Positions 51,739 to 61,052 of a DNA stretch of 64,000 nt are shown here, piece by piece. Within the stretch, counting starts at the first letter, position 1; the number at the start of each line of letters is the position of its first letter. Below the pieces are notes generated by a model. That model saw only the letters and a program-made list of their open reading frames with translations. It made no database searches and was not told the origin of the DNA. Source of the DNA: Mycolicibacterium rhodesiae JS60 (lineage in GTDB: Bacteria; Actinomycetota; Actinomycetes; Mycobacteriales; Mycobacteriaceae); contig AGIQ01000003.1 of assembly GCA_000230935.2 (NCBI GenBank), positions 124,001-188,000 of the forward strand. Reading direction: 5' to 3'. Both the position numbers and the translations under genes were made by a program.

Positions 51739-52152
51739 ATGGGCAACTCAACGACCCGGCTGACCAGCGATGCACTGGCATTCCTCACCGAACGCCACCT
51801 GGCGATGCTGACGACCTTGCGCTCGGACAACTCACCACACGTGGTGGCTGTCGGCTTCACCTTCGATCCCAAGACCCACATCGCCCGGGTCATCACCAGT
51901 GACGGCTCGCAGAAGGCCATCAACGCCGACCGGGACGGGGCCGTCGGCGTGCTCTCCCAGGTCGACGGCGCCCGATGGCTGTCGCTGGAGGGTCAAGCCA
52001 GTGTCAATCGGGATCCCGCCGCCGTCCGCGACGCCGAACTGCGCTACGCCCAGCGCTACCGCACCCCGCGCGTCAATCCCAAGCGTGTGGTCATCGAAGT
52101 GCACGTGACCCGGGTGCTCGGGTCCTCGGACCTGCTGGACCGCAAGGCCTAG
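51739..52152 (+). CDS. F420H2-dependent reductase, Rv2074-like
   Basis: A 137-residue split-barrel protein: LTERHLAMLTTLRSDNSPHVVAVGF, then DGARWLSLEGQASVNRDPAAV and PKRVVIEVHVTRV. It matches M. tuberculosis Rv2074, reported as an F420H2-dependent biliverdin reductase, so a similar role is likely. It is divergent from the SDR, as in M. tuberculosis, and its stop overlaps the convergent pepE stop by four bases. Confidence 0.88.
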   Translation: MGNSTTRLTSDALAFLTERHLAMLTTLRSDNSPHVVAVGFTFDPKTHIARVITSDGSQKAINADRDGAVGVLSQVDGARWLSLEGQASVNRDPAAVRDAELRYAQRYRTPRVNPKRVVIEVHVTRVLGSSDLLDRKA

Positions 52153-53273
52153 ACGGGAACCACCGTCAGTTCGTGCGGGCCGTTGTTGACGGCCAGCGCA
52201 CCGTCGGCGGTGACGATCACAATGTCCTCGATGCGGGCGCCCCACCGGCCCGGGAAGTAGACGCCCGGCTCGACGGAGAACGCCATGCCCTCGGTCAGGG
52301 TCAGGTCGTTGCCCGCCACGATGTAGGGCTCCTCGTGCACCGACAGTCCAATGCCGTGGCCGGTGCGATGCACGAAATACTCGGCCAGCCCGGCGTCGGC
52401 CAGGACGTCACGTGCGGCGGCGTCGACCTGCTCGGCGGTCACACCGGGGCGCACCGCCGCGACCGCCGCGGCCTGCGCACGCTGCAGAACTGCGTACTGT
52501 TCGGCGATCTCGGTGCTCGGCTCCCCGAGGCTGTAGGTACGGGTGCAATCGGAGTTGTAGCCGGGCGCATACGGCCCGCCGATGTCGACGACGACGATAT
52601 CGCCGGCCTGCAGCACCCGATCGGAATGTTCGTGGTGCGGGTCCGCACCGTACGGTCCGGAGCCGACGATGATGAACGCCACCGCTGAATGCCCCTCGGC
52701 CACAATGGCTTTGGCGATATCGTCGGCGACGTCGGCTTCGGTGCGGCCGGGGACCAGGAATTCGGGCACCCGCGCGTGCACCCGGTCGATCGCCGCGCCG
52801 GCCCTGCGCAGCGCATCGATCTCGGCGGGATCCTTGATCATCCGCAGCGAGCGCAACACGTCGGTCGCCAGTATCGGCACCGAGCCCAGGAGCTCGGCCA
52901 GCGGCAGCAGGTGCAGCGCCGGCATCGAGTCCGTCACTGCGACCTGCGCGTGCCCGCCAAGCGCCGCGCCGACCAGCGCGTAGGGATTCTCGCCGTCCAC
53001 CCAGTCGTGCACGGGCAACCCCAGGTCGACGACCGCGGATTCCTTCAGTGCGGCCAGTTCCAGGCGCGGCACCACCATGATCGGCTGACCGGATGCCGGA
53101 ACCACCAGCGCGGTGAGCCGCTCGAACGTCTGGGCCGCCGAGCCGACGAGGTAGCGCAGGTCGTAGCCGGGTGTGATGACCAAGCCGGCCAGCCCGGCGT
53201 CGGCCGCCGCGGCTGCTGCGGCGGCGAGCCGGCGGGCGTAGACATCGCTGCTGAATCGGTCGGCAGTGCTCAT
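52149..53273 (-). CDS. pepE: M24 family Xaa-Pro dipeptidase PepE
   Basis: A 374-residue pita-bread metallopeptidase. The five metal ligands are visible: Asp pair in VVDIGGPYAPGYNSDCTRT, His in HRTGHGIG, Glu in FSVEPGVY and Glu in GARIEDIV. It cleaves dipeptides with C-terminal proline or related peptides in the cytosol. ATG 53273 (MSTADRF) is preferred over 53297. It corresponds to M. tuberculosis Rv2089c. Confidence 0.93.
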   Translation of the reverse strand: MSTADRFSSDVYARRLAAAAAAAADAGLAGLVITPGYDLRYLVGSAAQTFERLTALVVPASGQPIMVVPRLELAALKESAVVDLGLPVHDWVDGENPYALVGAALGGHAQVAVTDSMPALHLLPLAELLGSVPILATDVLRSLRMIKDPAEIDALRRAGAAIDRVHARVPEFLVPGRTEADVADDIAKAIVAEGHSAVAFIIVGSGPYGADPHHEHSDRVLQAGDIVVVDIGGPYAPGYNSDCTRTYSLGEPSTEIAEQYAVLQRAQAAAVAAVRPGVTAEQVDAAARDVLADAGLAEYFVHRTGHGIGLSVHEEPYIVAGNDLTLTEGMAFSVEPGVYFPGRWGARIEDIVIVTADGALAVNNGPHELTVVPV

Positions 53274-53308
53274 GCCAGCCAGGCTAGCTGCAGGCATACG
53301 ATGACGCG

Positions 53309-54157
53309 ATGCTGCGCGACATCCGTGAGCTCGCCGACGATCCCGCGGCCTACGCCGCCGAACTCAACCGCCGGTGGGGTGGCCTGTTCAGCTATCGCTA
53401 CCTGGGCCGCAGCTACTCGTCGATGGACATCGGCGCCCAGGACACCGTCGATGTCCGCCACGATATGCGCAATCCGACGGGCGGGCTGTTCCTGGCGGTG
53501 CTGGGCATCGTCTCACCGGACAGCGGGCTGGTGTCCGACCGCGAGGCGGTGCCCAACCCGGTGGTGATCTCCATCCAGGTACTCGACCCCGGCCGCGATG
53601 TGCGCCGCATCGAGATCCAATCCGAAGACCTCAAGCGCGGCAGGCAGATGTCCTACAGCCGGTCCCGGATCGTCGACGCGGACAACCCCTCTCGCGTGCT
53701 GGCGCTCAACGAGGGCCAGGGCATCGCCATCGGTGTTCCGCCCGAGGGTCTGGCGAAGATGGAGCTCAACCCGATCGAGGTCGTCGACTCCCCCGACCTG
53801 CCTCCGTTGTGGCAGGTGTTCGGTGCCGCCCGCCGGCCCGACGGCGTCTGGGCCCTGCCCGAGCTGTCGGTCGAGGTGGCGTCTCCCGATGCCGCGCTGC
53901 ACATCGGTCCGCAGTTCGTGGTGCTGGAAACCGCCGCCCTCGATGCCGCGGCCGCCGCGACAGGCACCGACCAGTTGCAGGGACTCAGCTCGCATGTGAT
54001 GTTCCTGGCGCGCGGCAAAGTCGGGCCGTTCCGCGTGGACGTGGAGCCGATCCGCGGCGCCGACCGGACCGTCGCGGTGCGCGCCACGATGTACGACGAG
54101 GGCGCCGGCGACAAGGCCATCATGGCCGCCTCGTACGTGTTCACGGATGGGCGGTAA
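53309..54157 (+). CDS. Hotdog-fold thioesterase-like protein
   Basis: A 282-residue protein with the outline of a double-hotdog thioesterase: HDMRNPTGGLFLAVLGI early (a hot-dog helix) and SSHVMFLARGKVGPFRVDVE late. It lacks a fully convincing catalytic signature, so acyl-CoA thioesterase activity is only suggested. It is divergent from pepE with 35 bases between starts, and its stop is three bases before the exonuclease ATG. Confidence 0.65.
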   Translation: MLRDIRELADDPAAYAAELNRRWGGLFSYRYLGRSYSSMDIGAQDTVDVRHDMRNPTGGLFLAVLGIVSPDSGLVSDREAVPNPVVISIQVLDPGRDVRRIEIQSEDLKRGRQMSYSRSRIVDADNPSRVLALNEGQGIAIGVPPEGLAKMELNPIEVVDSPDLPPLWQVFGAARRPDGVWALPELSVEVASPDAALHIGPQFVVLETAALDAAAAATGTDQLQGLSSHVMFLARGKVGPFRVDVEPIRGADRTVAVRATMYDEGAGDKAIMAASYVFTDGR

Positions 54158-54160
54158 CCG

Positions 54161-55111
54161 ATGTCTGCACCGGTGTTGCTGCTCGACGGCGCCAGCATGT
54201 GGTTTCGCTCCTTCTTCGGCGTTCCGTCGTCGATCACCGCTCCCGACGGCAGGCAGGTCAATGCCGTGCGCGGGTTCCTCGACAGTGTGGCCACACTGAT
54301 CACCCGCGAGCGGCCGTCCCGGCTGGTGGTCTGCCTGGATCTGGACTGGCGGCCACAGTTTCGGGTCGACGCGATCCCGTCGTACAAAGCTCACCGCGTC
54401 GCAGAGGAAATGCCCAGTGGTGAAACGGATTTGGAAGAGACTCCGGACGAGCTGAGCCATCAGGTGGACATGATCACGGAGCTGCTCGACGCGTTCGGGA
54501 TCGCCACCGCCGGCGCGGAAGGGTACGAGGCCGACGACGTGCTGGGCACATTGGCCACGGCCGAAAAGCGCGATCCCGTGGTCGTTGTCAGCGGTGACCG
54601 CGACCTGCTGCAACTGGTCGGCGACGACCCGGTGGCGGTCCGGGTGCTGTATCTGGGCCGTGGCCTCTCGAACGCGACGATGTTCGGGCCGGCCGAGGTC
54701 GCCGAGAAATACGGCGTGCCGGTGCATCGGGCCGGTGCCGCGTACGCCGAATTGGCTCTGCTGCGCGGTGATCCGTCCGACGGGCTGCCCGGAGTGCCGG
54801 GCGTCGGGGAGAAGACCGCGGCCACGTTGCTCGCCCAGTACGGCTCGCTGAACGACATCCTGACTGCCGCGCACGACCCGAAGTCGAAGCTGTCCAAGGC
54901 TTTTCGCGCCAAGCTGCTGGCCGCCACCGACTATATCGAGGTGGCCGGGCCGGTGGTGCTGGTGGCCCGCGATGCGCCCGTGAAACTCTCGAAGGCCGAC
55001 GACCGGCTTCCGCTGGCGGCCGCCGACCCCGCCCGTGTCGCCGACCTGGCGCACGCCTATGGCGTCAGCTCGTCGATCGGTCGCCTGCAGAAGGCACTGG
55101 ACGCGCTGTAA
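54161..55111 (+). CDS. 5'-3' exonuclease (PolI N-domain-like), Rv2090-like
   Basis: A 316-residue flap/5'-exonuclease. Metal-binding acids lie in LLLDGASMWFRSFF, VVCLDLDWR, GYEADDVLGTLA and SGDRDLLQLV; the helix-three-turn-helix DNA-binding element is GVPGVGEKTA. It resembles the N-terminal domain of DNA polymerase I as a stand-alone gene. It probably processes RNA primers or flaps. It matches M. tuberculosis Rv2090. Confidence 0.93.
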   Translation: MSAPVLLLDGASMWFRSFFGVPSSITAPDGRQVNAVRGFLDSVATLITRERPSRLVVCLDLDWRPQFRVDAIPSYKAHRVAEEMPSGETDLEETPDELSHQVDMITELLDAFGIATAGAEGYEADDVLGTLATAEKRDPVVVVSGDRDLLQLVGDDPVAVRVLYLGRGLSNATMFGPAEVAEKYGVPVHRAGAAYAELALLRGDPSDGLPGVPGVGEKTAATLLAQYGSLNDILTAAHDPKSKLSKAFRAKLLAATDYIEVAGPVVLVARDAPVKLSKADDRLPLAAADPARVADLAHAYGVSSSIGRLQKALDAL

Positions 55112-55125
55112 CTAACGGCGAGCGT

Positions 55126-55147
55126 GCGTGTCGGTACACCGACACGC
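55126..55147. terminator. Bidirectional hairpin between convergent genes
   Basis: GCGTGTCGG (55126-55134) pairs perfectly with CCGACACGC (55139-55147) around a TACA loop, between the exonuclease stop (55111) and the DUF4333 stop (55189). There is no U-tract, as is common for mycobacterial terminators. Confidence 0.6.
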
Positions 55148-55188
55148 CGCAGGGGCGGGCATTTCGTGCACGCCCGCACGCCCAGCGG

Positions 55189-55968
55189 CTACTTGGGCCG
55201 GCCGACCTCATAGGTGCCCTTGTCATCCTGGAACGTCACCGTCACCTGGCGCTTGGTGCCGTCGATGCTCACCTCGCAGGTGAAGGTGTCACCCTTCTTG
55301 ACCGTCGGGTTGGCGCCGTTGTTGCACTTGACGTCCTTGACGTTCTTGGCGCCGTAGCCGTTGGTCTCGTCGGTGAGGATCTGCTGCACACCCACCTGGG
55401 CCTTGGCGATATCGAGCTTGGTCGTGACGAAGAAGCCGGGCTTCCAGAAGCCCATCACCAGCACGACGGCCACGACGATCGCGGCCAGCACGCCGATGAC
55501 GGTGAAGATCACTGCCGAGGACTTCTTGGCCCCCTCGCCGCCGTCCATCTGCGGGTAGGGGCTGTACTGGCCGGGCTGGTTGGGGTCGCCCGGCTGCTGC
55601 GGATACTGACCGGTCTGCGGGTATTGGCCGTACTGGGGCTGACCGTACTGGGGCGGCTGACCGTATTGGCCCGGCTGGCCGTAGGCGGCCGGGTTGTATT
55701 CGGTCGGCGCCTGGTAGGGCGGTTGCTGCGGGTAGCCCTGCGCCGGTTGCTGGCCGTACTGCGGGTACTGCGGCTGGGTGTAGGCGGGCGGCTGCCACGC
55801 CGGAGGCTCATTGGTGGGCGGCTGCCCCCAGGCCGGAGTCTCCGGCGCCGGCGTTTCCGGCGGCTGCCAGGCGGGCGTGGGCTGCTCGGAGCCGGGGGCG
55901 GGCTGATCCTGACCCTGCGCGGGCTGGCCCTGCCAGGGATTGGGGTCAGATCCCTGCGGTCCGCTCAT
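55189..55968 (-). CDS. Proline/glutamine-rich membrane protein with DUF4333, Rv2091c-like
   Basis: A 259-residue protein. Residues 1 to about 140 are a low-complexity cytosolic region rich in Pro, Gln, Tyr and Gly. A single membrane helix (VIFTVIGVLAAIVVAVVLVM trimmed core, about residues 152-171) is followed by an external DUF4333 domain with two cysteines (VKCNNG, FTCEV). The same domain occurs three times in the lipoprotein at 12614. Function is unknown. It ends beside a hairpin terminator and is downstream of helY on the same strand. Confidence 0.85.
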   Translation of the reverse strand: MSGPQGSDPNPWQGQPAQGQDQPAPGSEQPTPAWQPPETPAPETPAWGQPPTNEPPAWQPPAYTQPQYPQYGQQPAQGYPQQPPYQAPTEYNPAAYGQPGQYGQPPQYGQPQYGQYPQTGQYPQQPGDPNQPGQYSPYPQMDGGEGAKKSSAVIFTVIGVLAAIVVAVVLVMGFWKPGFFVTTKLDIAKAQVGVQQILTDETNGYGAKNVKDVKCNNGANPTVKKGDTFTCEVSIDGTKRQVTVTFQDDKGTYEVGRPK

Positions 55969-56024
55969 CGTCTCTCCTTGATCTGGTAGCGATTCGCCGC
56001 TCCCACCGTAGCGTTTGCATCACC

Positions 56025-58787
56025 CTACCCGCCATCAACAGCGACGACGCCGCGCCGGATGTCGTCGATGGCACGTTTCGCGGTGCTGCGCAGGCCCGCT
56101 TCCGGCCCGGCATTGCGCACCTGGTCGAGCAGATCCAGCACCTGACGGCACCACCGTACGAAATCGCCCGCGGGCAGCGGTGTGCCGCCACCGGCGACCT
56201 CGGAAGCCGCCAGCGCGGCGGCCAGGTCGCCGGTCGTCGCCCACCGGTACACCGCGGCGACAAATCCTTCGTCGGGCTCGCGCGACGGCGAGATCCGGTG
56301 CCGGTTCTCGTCGGCGCGCAACTGCCCGGACAGTCGCCGCGTTTCGACGAGGGCGCGCCGCACGTTCGGGGTCGGCATCTCGATCGCGTGCGCCGGGGTC
56401 GGGCCGTCACTGCCCCGGGTCTCGAACACCATCGCCGAGAGCACCGCGGCCAGCTCGGCCGGTGCCAGCCCCTTCCAGATCCCGGTGCGCAGGCATTCGG
56501 CGACCAGGAGATCGCTCTCGCTGTAGATCCGCGCCAGCAGCCGCCCGTCGGCCGTCACCCGCCTGTCACCATCGTGTTCTTGAACGAAGCCACGCTCGGA
56601 GAGCAGCCCGACGATCCGGTCGAACGTACGCGCCAGCGAATTGGTTGCGGCGCTGACCTTGTTGCGGATCTGCTCGTTGTCCCGCTCCACCCGCAGATAA
56701 CGCTCACCGATGCGCACCTTGGCCTCCCGGTCGGACAGACCGTGCGCCGAATGTTTGCGCATCGCCACGCGCAGCGCCGCCAATTCCGGGTCGATATCGG
56801 CGGTTTCGTCGCTCTCACCGCGCCGCCTCCGGGCCGAGGGCACTGTCAGCCCGACCGCCGCAGACCGCAGCGCCGACGCCAAATCCCGGCGCACCCGCGG
56901 CTGGCGATGCTCGACCCGCTTGGGCAGCGACATCGACCCGAGCGGTGCCGCGGCCCCGGTGAAATCGGCCGAGGAAACCCTTCCGGCCCAATGGTGTTCG
57001 GTCAGCACCAGCGGGCGCGGATCGGATTCTTCGTGGGCGGCTTCGAGCACGACCGCCAACCCGCCGCGGCGACCCTGGGTGATGTTGATGATGTCGCCCT
57101 TACGAAGCGCGCTCAGTGCCTCAGCGGTCGCCTGCCTGCGTTGCAGCCGCGAGGCCCGGGACTGCGCACGCTCCCGCTCGCTGATCTTGGCGCGCAGCCG
57201 CACGTAGTCGAGGATCGGCGGCTCGCGGTCGGGGTTGGCGCGGCGATCCCAGCCCAGTTCGGCGGCGATCTCGCCCAGCATCTTCTCGCCGCGCTCGACG
57301 CCGCGGACCAGCCCCACGACCGACCGGTCGGCCTGGTACTGCGCGAACGACCGCTCCAACAGCGCATGCGCCTGCTCCGGGCCCATCTGATTCACCAGGT
57401 TGATCGTCATGTTGTACGACGGCGCGAAGGAGCTCTTCAGCGGGAACGTGCGCGTCGACGCAAGCCCGGCGACCTCCGCGGGTTCGACGTCTGGGTGCCA
57501 CAACACGACGGCATGACCCTCGACGTCGATACCGCGCCGCCCCGCGCGCCCGGTCAGCTGGGTGTACTCCCCCGGCGTCAGCGGCATGTGCTGTTCGCCG
57601 TTGAACTTGACCAACTTCTCCAGCACGACGGTGCGGGCCGGCATATTGATGCCCAGCGCCAGCGTCTCGGTCGCGAAGACGGCCTTCACCAGGCCGGCGG
57701 TGAACAACTCCTCGACGGTGTGCCGGAACACCGGCAGCATTCCCGCGTGGTGGGCGGCCAGTCCCCGCAGCAGCCCCTCCCGCCACTCGTAGTAGTCGAG
57801 CACCACCAGGTCGGAATCGGCGAGATCGCCACAGCGCCGGTCGATCACCTCGGCGATCCGCTTGCGCTCCTCGTCGTCGGTCAGCTTCAACGGGCTGCGC
57901 AGGCACTGCTTGACCGCGGCATCGCAGCCGGCGCGGGAGAAGATGAACGTGATGGCCGGCAACAGCCCTTCACGGTCGAGCGAGGCAATCACGTCGGGCC
58001 GCGACGGCGGGCGGTACAGGCCCGACCGGCCGCCGGGTCGGCCCGGGCCGCGGCGGCGCGGCTCCCAGTCGGTGAGGCGTTCGGCCTCGCGCCGATGGGC
58101 GATGTGCCGGATCAAGTCGGGGTCGACGAGGTGTTGCTTTCCCTCGCGGTCATAGTCGAACAGGTCGAACAGCCGCTTGCCCACCAACACGTGCTGCCAC
58201 AACGGAACCGGCCGGTGTTCGTCGACGACGACGGTGGTGTCACCACGCACGGTCTGGATCCAGCCGCCGAACTCCTCGGCATTGCTCACGGTGGCGGACA
58301 AGCCGACCAGCCGCACATCCTCGGGCAGATGCAGGATCACTTCTTCCCACACCGCGCCCCGCATCCGGTCGGCCAGGAAGTGCACCTCGTCCATCACGAC
58401 AAAAGACAGCGCACGCAATGTTTCGGCACCGGCGTACAGCATGTTGCGCAGCACCTCGGTGGTCATCACCACCACCGGCGCGTCGCCGTTCACCGACTGG
58501 TCGCCGGTCAGCAGACCGATGTTCTCCGCGCCGTAGCGGCGCACCAGATCGTTGTGCTTCTGATTGCTCAGCGCCTTGATCGGCGTGGTGTAGAAGCACT
58601 TTCGGCCCGCCGCCAGTGCGAGATGCACCGCGAACTCACCGACGACGGTCTTGCCCGCCCCGGTCGGTGCACACACCAGCACGCCGTGGCCGCGCTCGAG
58701 GGCCTCACACGCCTGCACCTGGAACGGGTCGAGCCGAAACGTCAGCAGCTCACTGAACTCCGCGAGCTGGCTAGGTGATGTCGTCAT
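56025..58787 (-). CDS. helY: Ski2/DSHCT-type superfamily 2 RNA helicase HelY
   Basis: A 920-residue helicase. Walker A APTGAGKT is at residues 40-47, the DExH box is VVMDEVHFL, motif VI is QLTGRAGRRGID. The C-terminal DSHCT domain occupies the last ~170 residues. It unwinds RNA and is the mycobacterial relative of Mtr4/Ski2; M. tuberculosis Rv2092c is slightly shorter. Its start overlaps the tatC 3' end by 17 bases. Confidence 0.95.
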   Translation of the reverse strand: MTTSPSQLAEFSELLTFRLDPFQVQACEALERGHGVLVCAPTGAGKTVVGEFAVHLALAAGRKCFYTTPIKALSNQKHNDLVRRYGAENIGLLTGDQSVNGDAPVVVMTTEVLRNMLYAGAETLRALSFVVMDEVHFLADRMRGAVWEEVILHLPEDVRLVGLSATVSNAEEFGGWIQTVRGDTTVVVDEHRPVPLWQHVLVGKRLFDLFDYDREGKQHLVDPDLIRHIAHRREAERLTDWEPRRRGPGRPGGRSGLYRPPSRPDVIASLDREGLLPAITFIFSRAGCDAAVKQCLRSPLKLTDDEERKRIAEVIDRRCGDLADSDLVVLDYYEWREGLLRGLAAHHAGMLPVFRHTVEELFTAGLVKAVFATETLALGINMPARTVVLEKLVKFNGEQHMPLTPGEYTQLTGRAGRRGIDVEGHAVVLWHPDVEPAEVAGLASTRTFPLKSSFAPSYNMTINLVNQMGPEQAHALLERSFAQYQADRSVVGLVRGVERGEKMLGEIAAELGWDRRANPDREPPILDYVRLRAKISERERAQSRASRLQRRQATAEALSALRKGDIINITQGRRGGLAVVLEAAHEESDPRPLVLTEHHWAGRVSSADFTGAAAPLGSMSLPKRVEHRQPRVRRDLASALRSAAVGLTVPSARRRRGESDETADIDPELAALRVAMRKHSAHGLSDREAKVRIGERYLRVERDNEQIRNKVSAATNSLARTFDRIVGLLSERGFVQEHDGDRRVTADGRLLARIYSESDLLVAECLRTGIWKGLAPAELAAVLSAMVFETRGSDGPTPAHAIEMPTPNVRRALVETRRLSGQLRADENRHRISPSREPDEGFVAAVYRWATTGDLAAALAASEVAGGGTPLPAGDFVRWCRQVLDLLDQVRNAGPEAGLRSTAKRAIDDIRRGVVAVDGG

Positions 58788-59706
58788 GCTGTGCCGCGAA
58801 CGTGACCGGAGCGGTAACCGGAGCCGGCGCCTCGATGGGGGCGGCCTGGTCGTCGGGAATCTCGGCTTGCGCCTCCCGCTTGGCTTTTCGCCGGTCGTGC
58901 AGTCGGGCGATCTGGATCGCGAACTCGAGTAGCAGCGTCAGCGCCAAACCGAGTGCCAGCATCGAGAACGGGTCGGAGCCGGGCGTGGCGAACGCGGCAA
59001 AGACGAACACCCCGAAGATCAGGCCGCGGCGCCACGCCTTGAGCTTGGCGTACGGCAGCACGCCGATCAGGTTCAACATGATGATCAGCAGCGGGAATTC
59101 GAAGCTGACGCCGAAGATCAGCAGCAGGTTGATCAGGAAGCCGAAGTACTGGTCGCCCGACAGCGCGGTGACCTGAACGTCGCTGCCGACCGTCAGCAGG
59201 AAGTGCAAGGCCTTGGAGAGCACGAAGTAGGCCAGCACGGTGCCGGACACGAACAGCAGTGCGGCGAAGAAGACGAAGATCGACGCGAATCGGCGCTCGT
59301 TGCGATAGAGGCCGGGGGTGATGAACGCCCACAGCTGGTGCAGCCAGACGGGGCAGGCCAGCACGATACCGGCGGTCAGGCCGACCTTCAGCCGTAACAT
59401 GAATTGGTCGAACGGCGCGGTCGCCAACAATCGGCAACCACCGTCGGCGCTGATATCGGCGCGCGCCGACTGGGGCAGCGAACAGTAGGGCTCGCGCAGC
59501 CATTCACCGAGGCTGTCGATACCGAGGAAACCGTGGCTGTACCAGAGGAAGCCGACGATCGTCGTCAGCGCGACGGCGGCCAGCGAGATCAGCAGCCGGG
59601 TCCGCAGCTCCCGGATGTGGTCGACCAGGGACATCGTCCCGTCGGGATTGGTGCGGCTGCGGCGTTGTCGTGGATCCAGCCGCGACAGGAATTTAGGGGC
59701 GCGCAC
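58771..59706 (-). CDS. tatC: Sec-independent translocase subunit TatC
   Basis: A 311-residue membrane protein with six transmembrane helices. MSLVDHIRELRTRL is the signal-binding N-terminus; WAFITPGLYRNERR and FGVSFEFPLLI are diagnostic. It recognises twin-arginine signal peptides. It starts at GTG 59706, downstream of tatA. The C-terminal tail (~45 residues) is charged and extended. M. tuberculosis Rv2093c is the counterpart. Confidence 0.96.
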   Translation of the reverse strand: MRAPKFLSRLDPRQRRSRTNPDGTMSLVDHIRELRTRLLISLAAVALTTIVGFLWYSHGFLGIDSLGEWLREPYCSLPQSARADISADGGCRLLATAPFDQFMLRLKVGLTAGIVLACPVWLHQLWAFITPGLYRNERRFASIFVFFAALLFVSGTVLAYFVLSKALHFLLTVGSDVQVTALSGDQYFGFLINLLLIFGVSFEFPLLIIMLNLIGVLPYAKLKAWRRGLIFGVFVFAAFATPGSDPFSMLALGLALTLLLEFAIQIARLHDRRKAKREAQAEIPDDQAAPIEAPAPVTAPVTFAAQHDDIT

Positions 59707-59751
59707 GGCAGCGTCTGACTACAGCGCACGAGCGCCTGGTCGTTGTGGGGT

Positions 59752-60015
59752 TCAGGCCGGTTTGGCGTCGGTATGGCTCTGGGCCGGTGGTGTCACCGGT
59801 GCCTCGACGCGCTCGGACTGAACCTGGGTGGGCGGCTGCGCGGGCGTGACGGGAGTGTCCGCCTTGTGCTCGCTCTGCAGCTCCTTGACTTCGGACTTGA
59901 AGATGCGCATCGACTTGCCCAGCGAACGGGCCGCGTCAGGCAACCTCTTCGACCCGAAGAGCAGCACGACCACCGCGATGAGAATCAGCCAGTGCCACGG
60001 TTGTAGAGCACCCAA
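59752..60015 (-). CDS. tatA: Sec-independent translocase subunit TatA
   Basis: An 87-residue protein: one membrane helix (WHWLILIAVVVLLFG), the amphipathic helix SKRLPDAARSLGKSMRIF and an acidic, Pro-rich tail. It forms the Tat pore with TatC. The TTG at 60015 is preferred because GGAGG lies 8 bases upstream and the result (MGALQPWHW) resembles M. tuberculosis TatA. The GTG at 60024 overlaps that ribosome site. Confidence 0.92.
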   Translation of the reverse strand: MGALQPWHWLILIAVVVLLFGSKRLPDAARSLGKSMRIFKSEVKELQSEHKADTPVTPAQPPTQVQSERVEAPVTPPAQSHTDAKPA

Positions 60016-60080
60016 TTTGGTCACCTCCAGACGTTGGTTCGATGCTACCCCACCGGGCCCCTGACAAGCCGGGATGCACG

Positions 60081-61052
60081 TCAGCCGGTCAGTTCAGCGT
60101 AGGCGGCCAACGCCGCCCGCGCGCGGGTGTGCACCCGCTCCACCAGCGACTGCGGCTCCAGCACCCGGACGTCGGCGCCGAATCCCAGCAGGACCCGTGC
60201 CATCCACTCTTCGGAGGCGTAGGTCATCACGGCTTTGTGGTGGCCGTCGGGCAGCTCTTCGAGGATCCGCATCGGGTAATACTCGAGCATCCACGACGCC
60301 GCCGGGGCCAGCAGCAGGGTCGCGGCAGGTAAGGCGGGGTCGGCGTCGAACAACGAGGTGTCCGGGCCGGCCTGTACGGCGGGCTCCGGCGGGACTGCGG
60401 CCTGGTCGAGCACGGTCGCCTCGACGATGCGGTCGAACCGGAACAGTCGCACCCCGTCGGCGTCGCGCGACCACGCGTGCAGGTAGCTGTGGTCGCCGAC
60501 GAGGACCACCCGGATGGGGTCGACGACGCGGCTCGACAGCGCATCCCGCGAGGCCGAGTAGTACTCGATGCTCAGGGCGCGGCCGTCACGCACCGCCGCG
60601 CGCACGGCCGCGGCGGTGTCGCTTTCGATGGGCGCCCGTTCCTCCACCGCGCCGACGGCGTGGGTGTGGTCATGGCTGACGGTGCCCGCCGCCGACTCGA
60701 TCTTGGCGATCGCGCTCAAGGCCGCCTGCGGGTCGACGACACCGGGAATGTCGATGAGCGCGCGCAGCGCGACCAGAAGGCCGGTGGCTTCCGGCGACGT
60801 CAACCGCAGCGGTTCGTCCATGCCCGCCGAGAACGTCACCTTGATGGTGTCCCCGGAGAATTCGAAGTCAATCAGGTCGCCAGGCCCGTAGCCCGGCAGA
60901 CCGCACATCCAGAGCTGGTCGAGGTCCTGCTGGAGTTGTTTGCGGCTCACGCCGAGGTCGGCGGCGGCCTCCTCATAAGTGATGCTGGGGTTGGCCTTCA
61001 GGTACGGCACCATGTTCAGCAGCCGCACCAGCCGGGTCGAGACGGGAGTCAC
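60081..61052 (-). CDS. pafC: WYL-domain regulator PafC
   Basis: A 323-residue regulator with N-terminal winged helix (ITYEEAAADLGVSRKQLQQDL) and a WYL domain (LSIEYYSASRD, YLHAWSRDADGVRLFR). With PafB it forms the PafBC activator of the RecA-independent DNA-damage response. The stop of pafB overlaps its start by four bases. Confidence 0.93.
   Translation of the reverse strand: MTPVSTRLVRLLNMVPYLKANPSITYEEAAADLGVSRKQLQQDLDQLWMCGLPGYGPGDLIDFEFSGDTIKVTFSAGMDEPLRLTSPEATGLLVALRALIDIPGVVDPQAALSAIAKIESAAGTVSHDHTHAVGAVEERAPIESDTAAAVRAAVRDGRALSIEYYSASRDALSSRVVDPIRVVLVGDHSYLHAWSRDADGVRLFRFDRIVEATVLDQAAVPPEPAVQAGPDTSLFDADPALPAATLLLAPAASWMLEYYPMRILEELPDGHHKAVMTYASEEWMARVLLGFGADVRVLEPQSLVERVHTRARAALAAYAELTG

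Noticed and set aside
55560..55900. Repeated CCGTACTGGGG-like units
   Set aside because: Low-complexity coding sequence for the Pro/Gln/Tyr-rich region of the DUF4333 protein.
56298..58778. 826-residue open frame on the plus strand opposite helY
   Set aside because: It is a codon-bias shadow of a clear helicase gene: low-complexity Arg/Gly/Gln/His-rich translation with no family motif.
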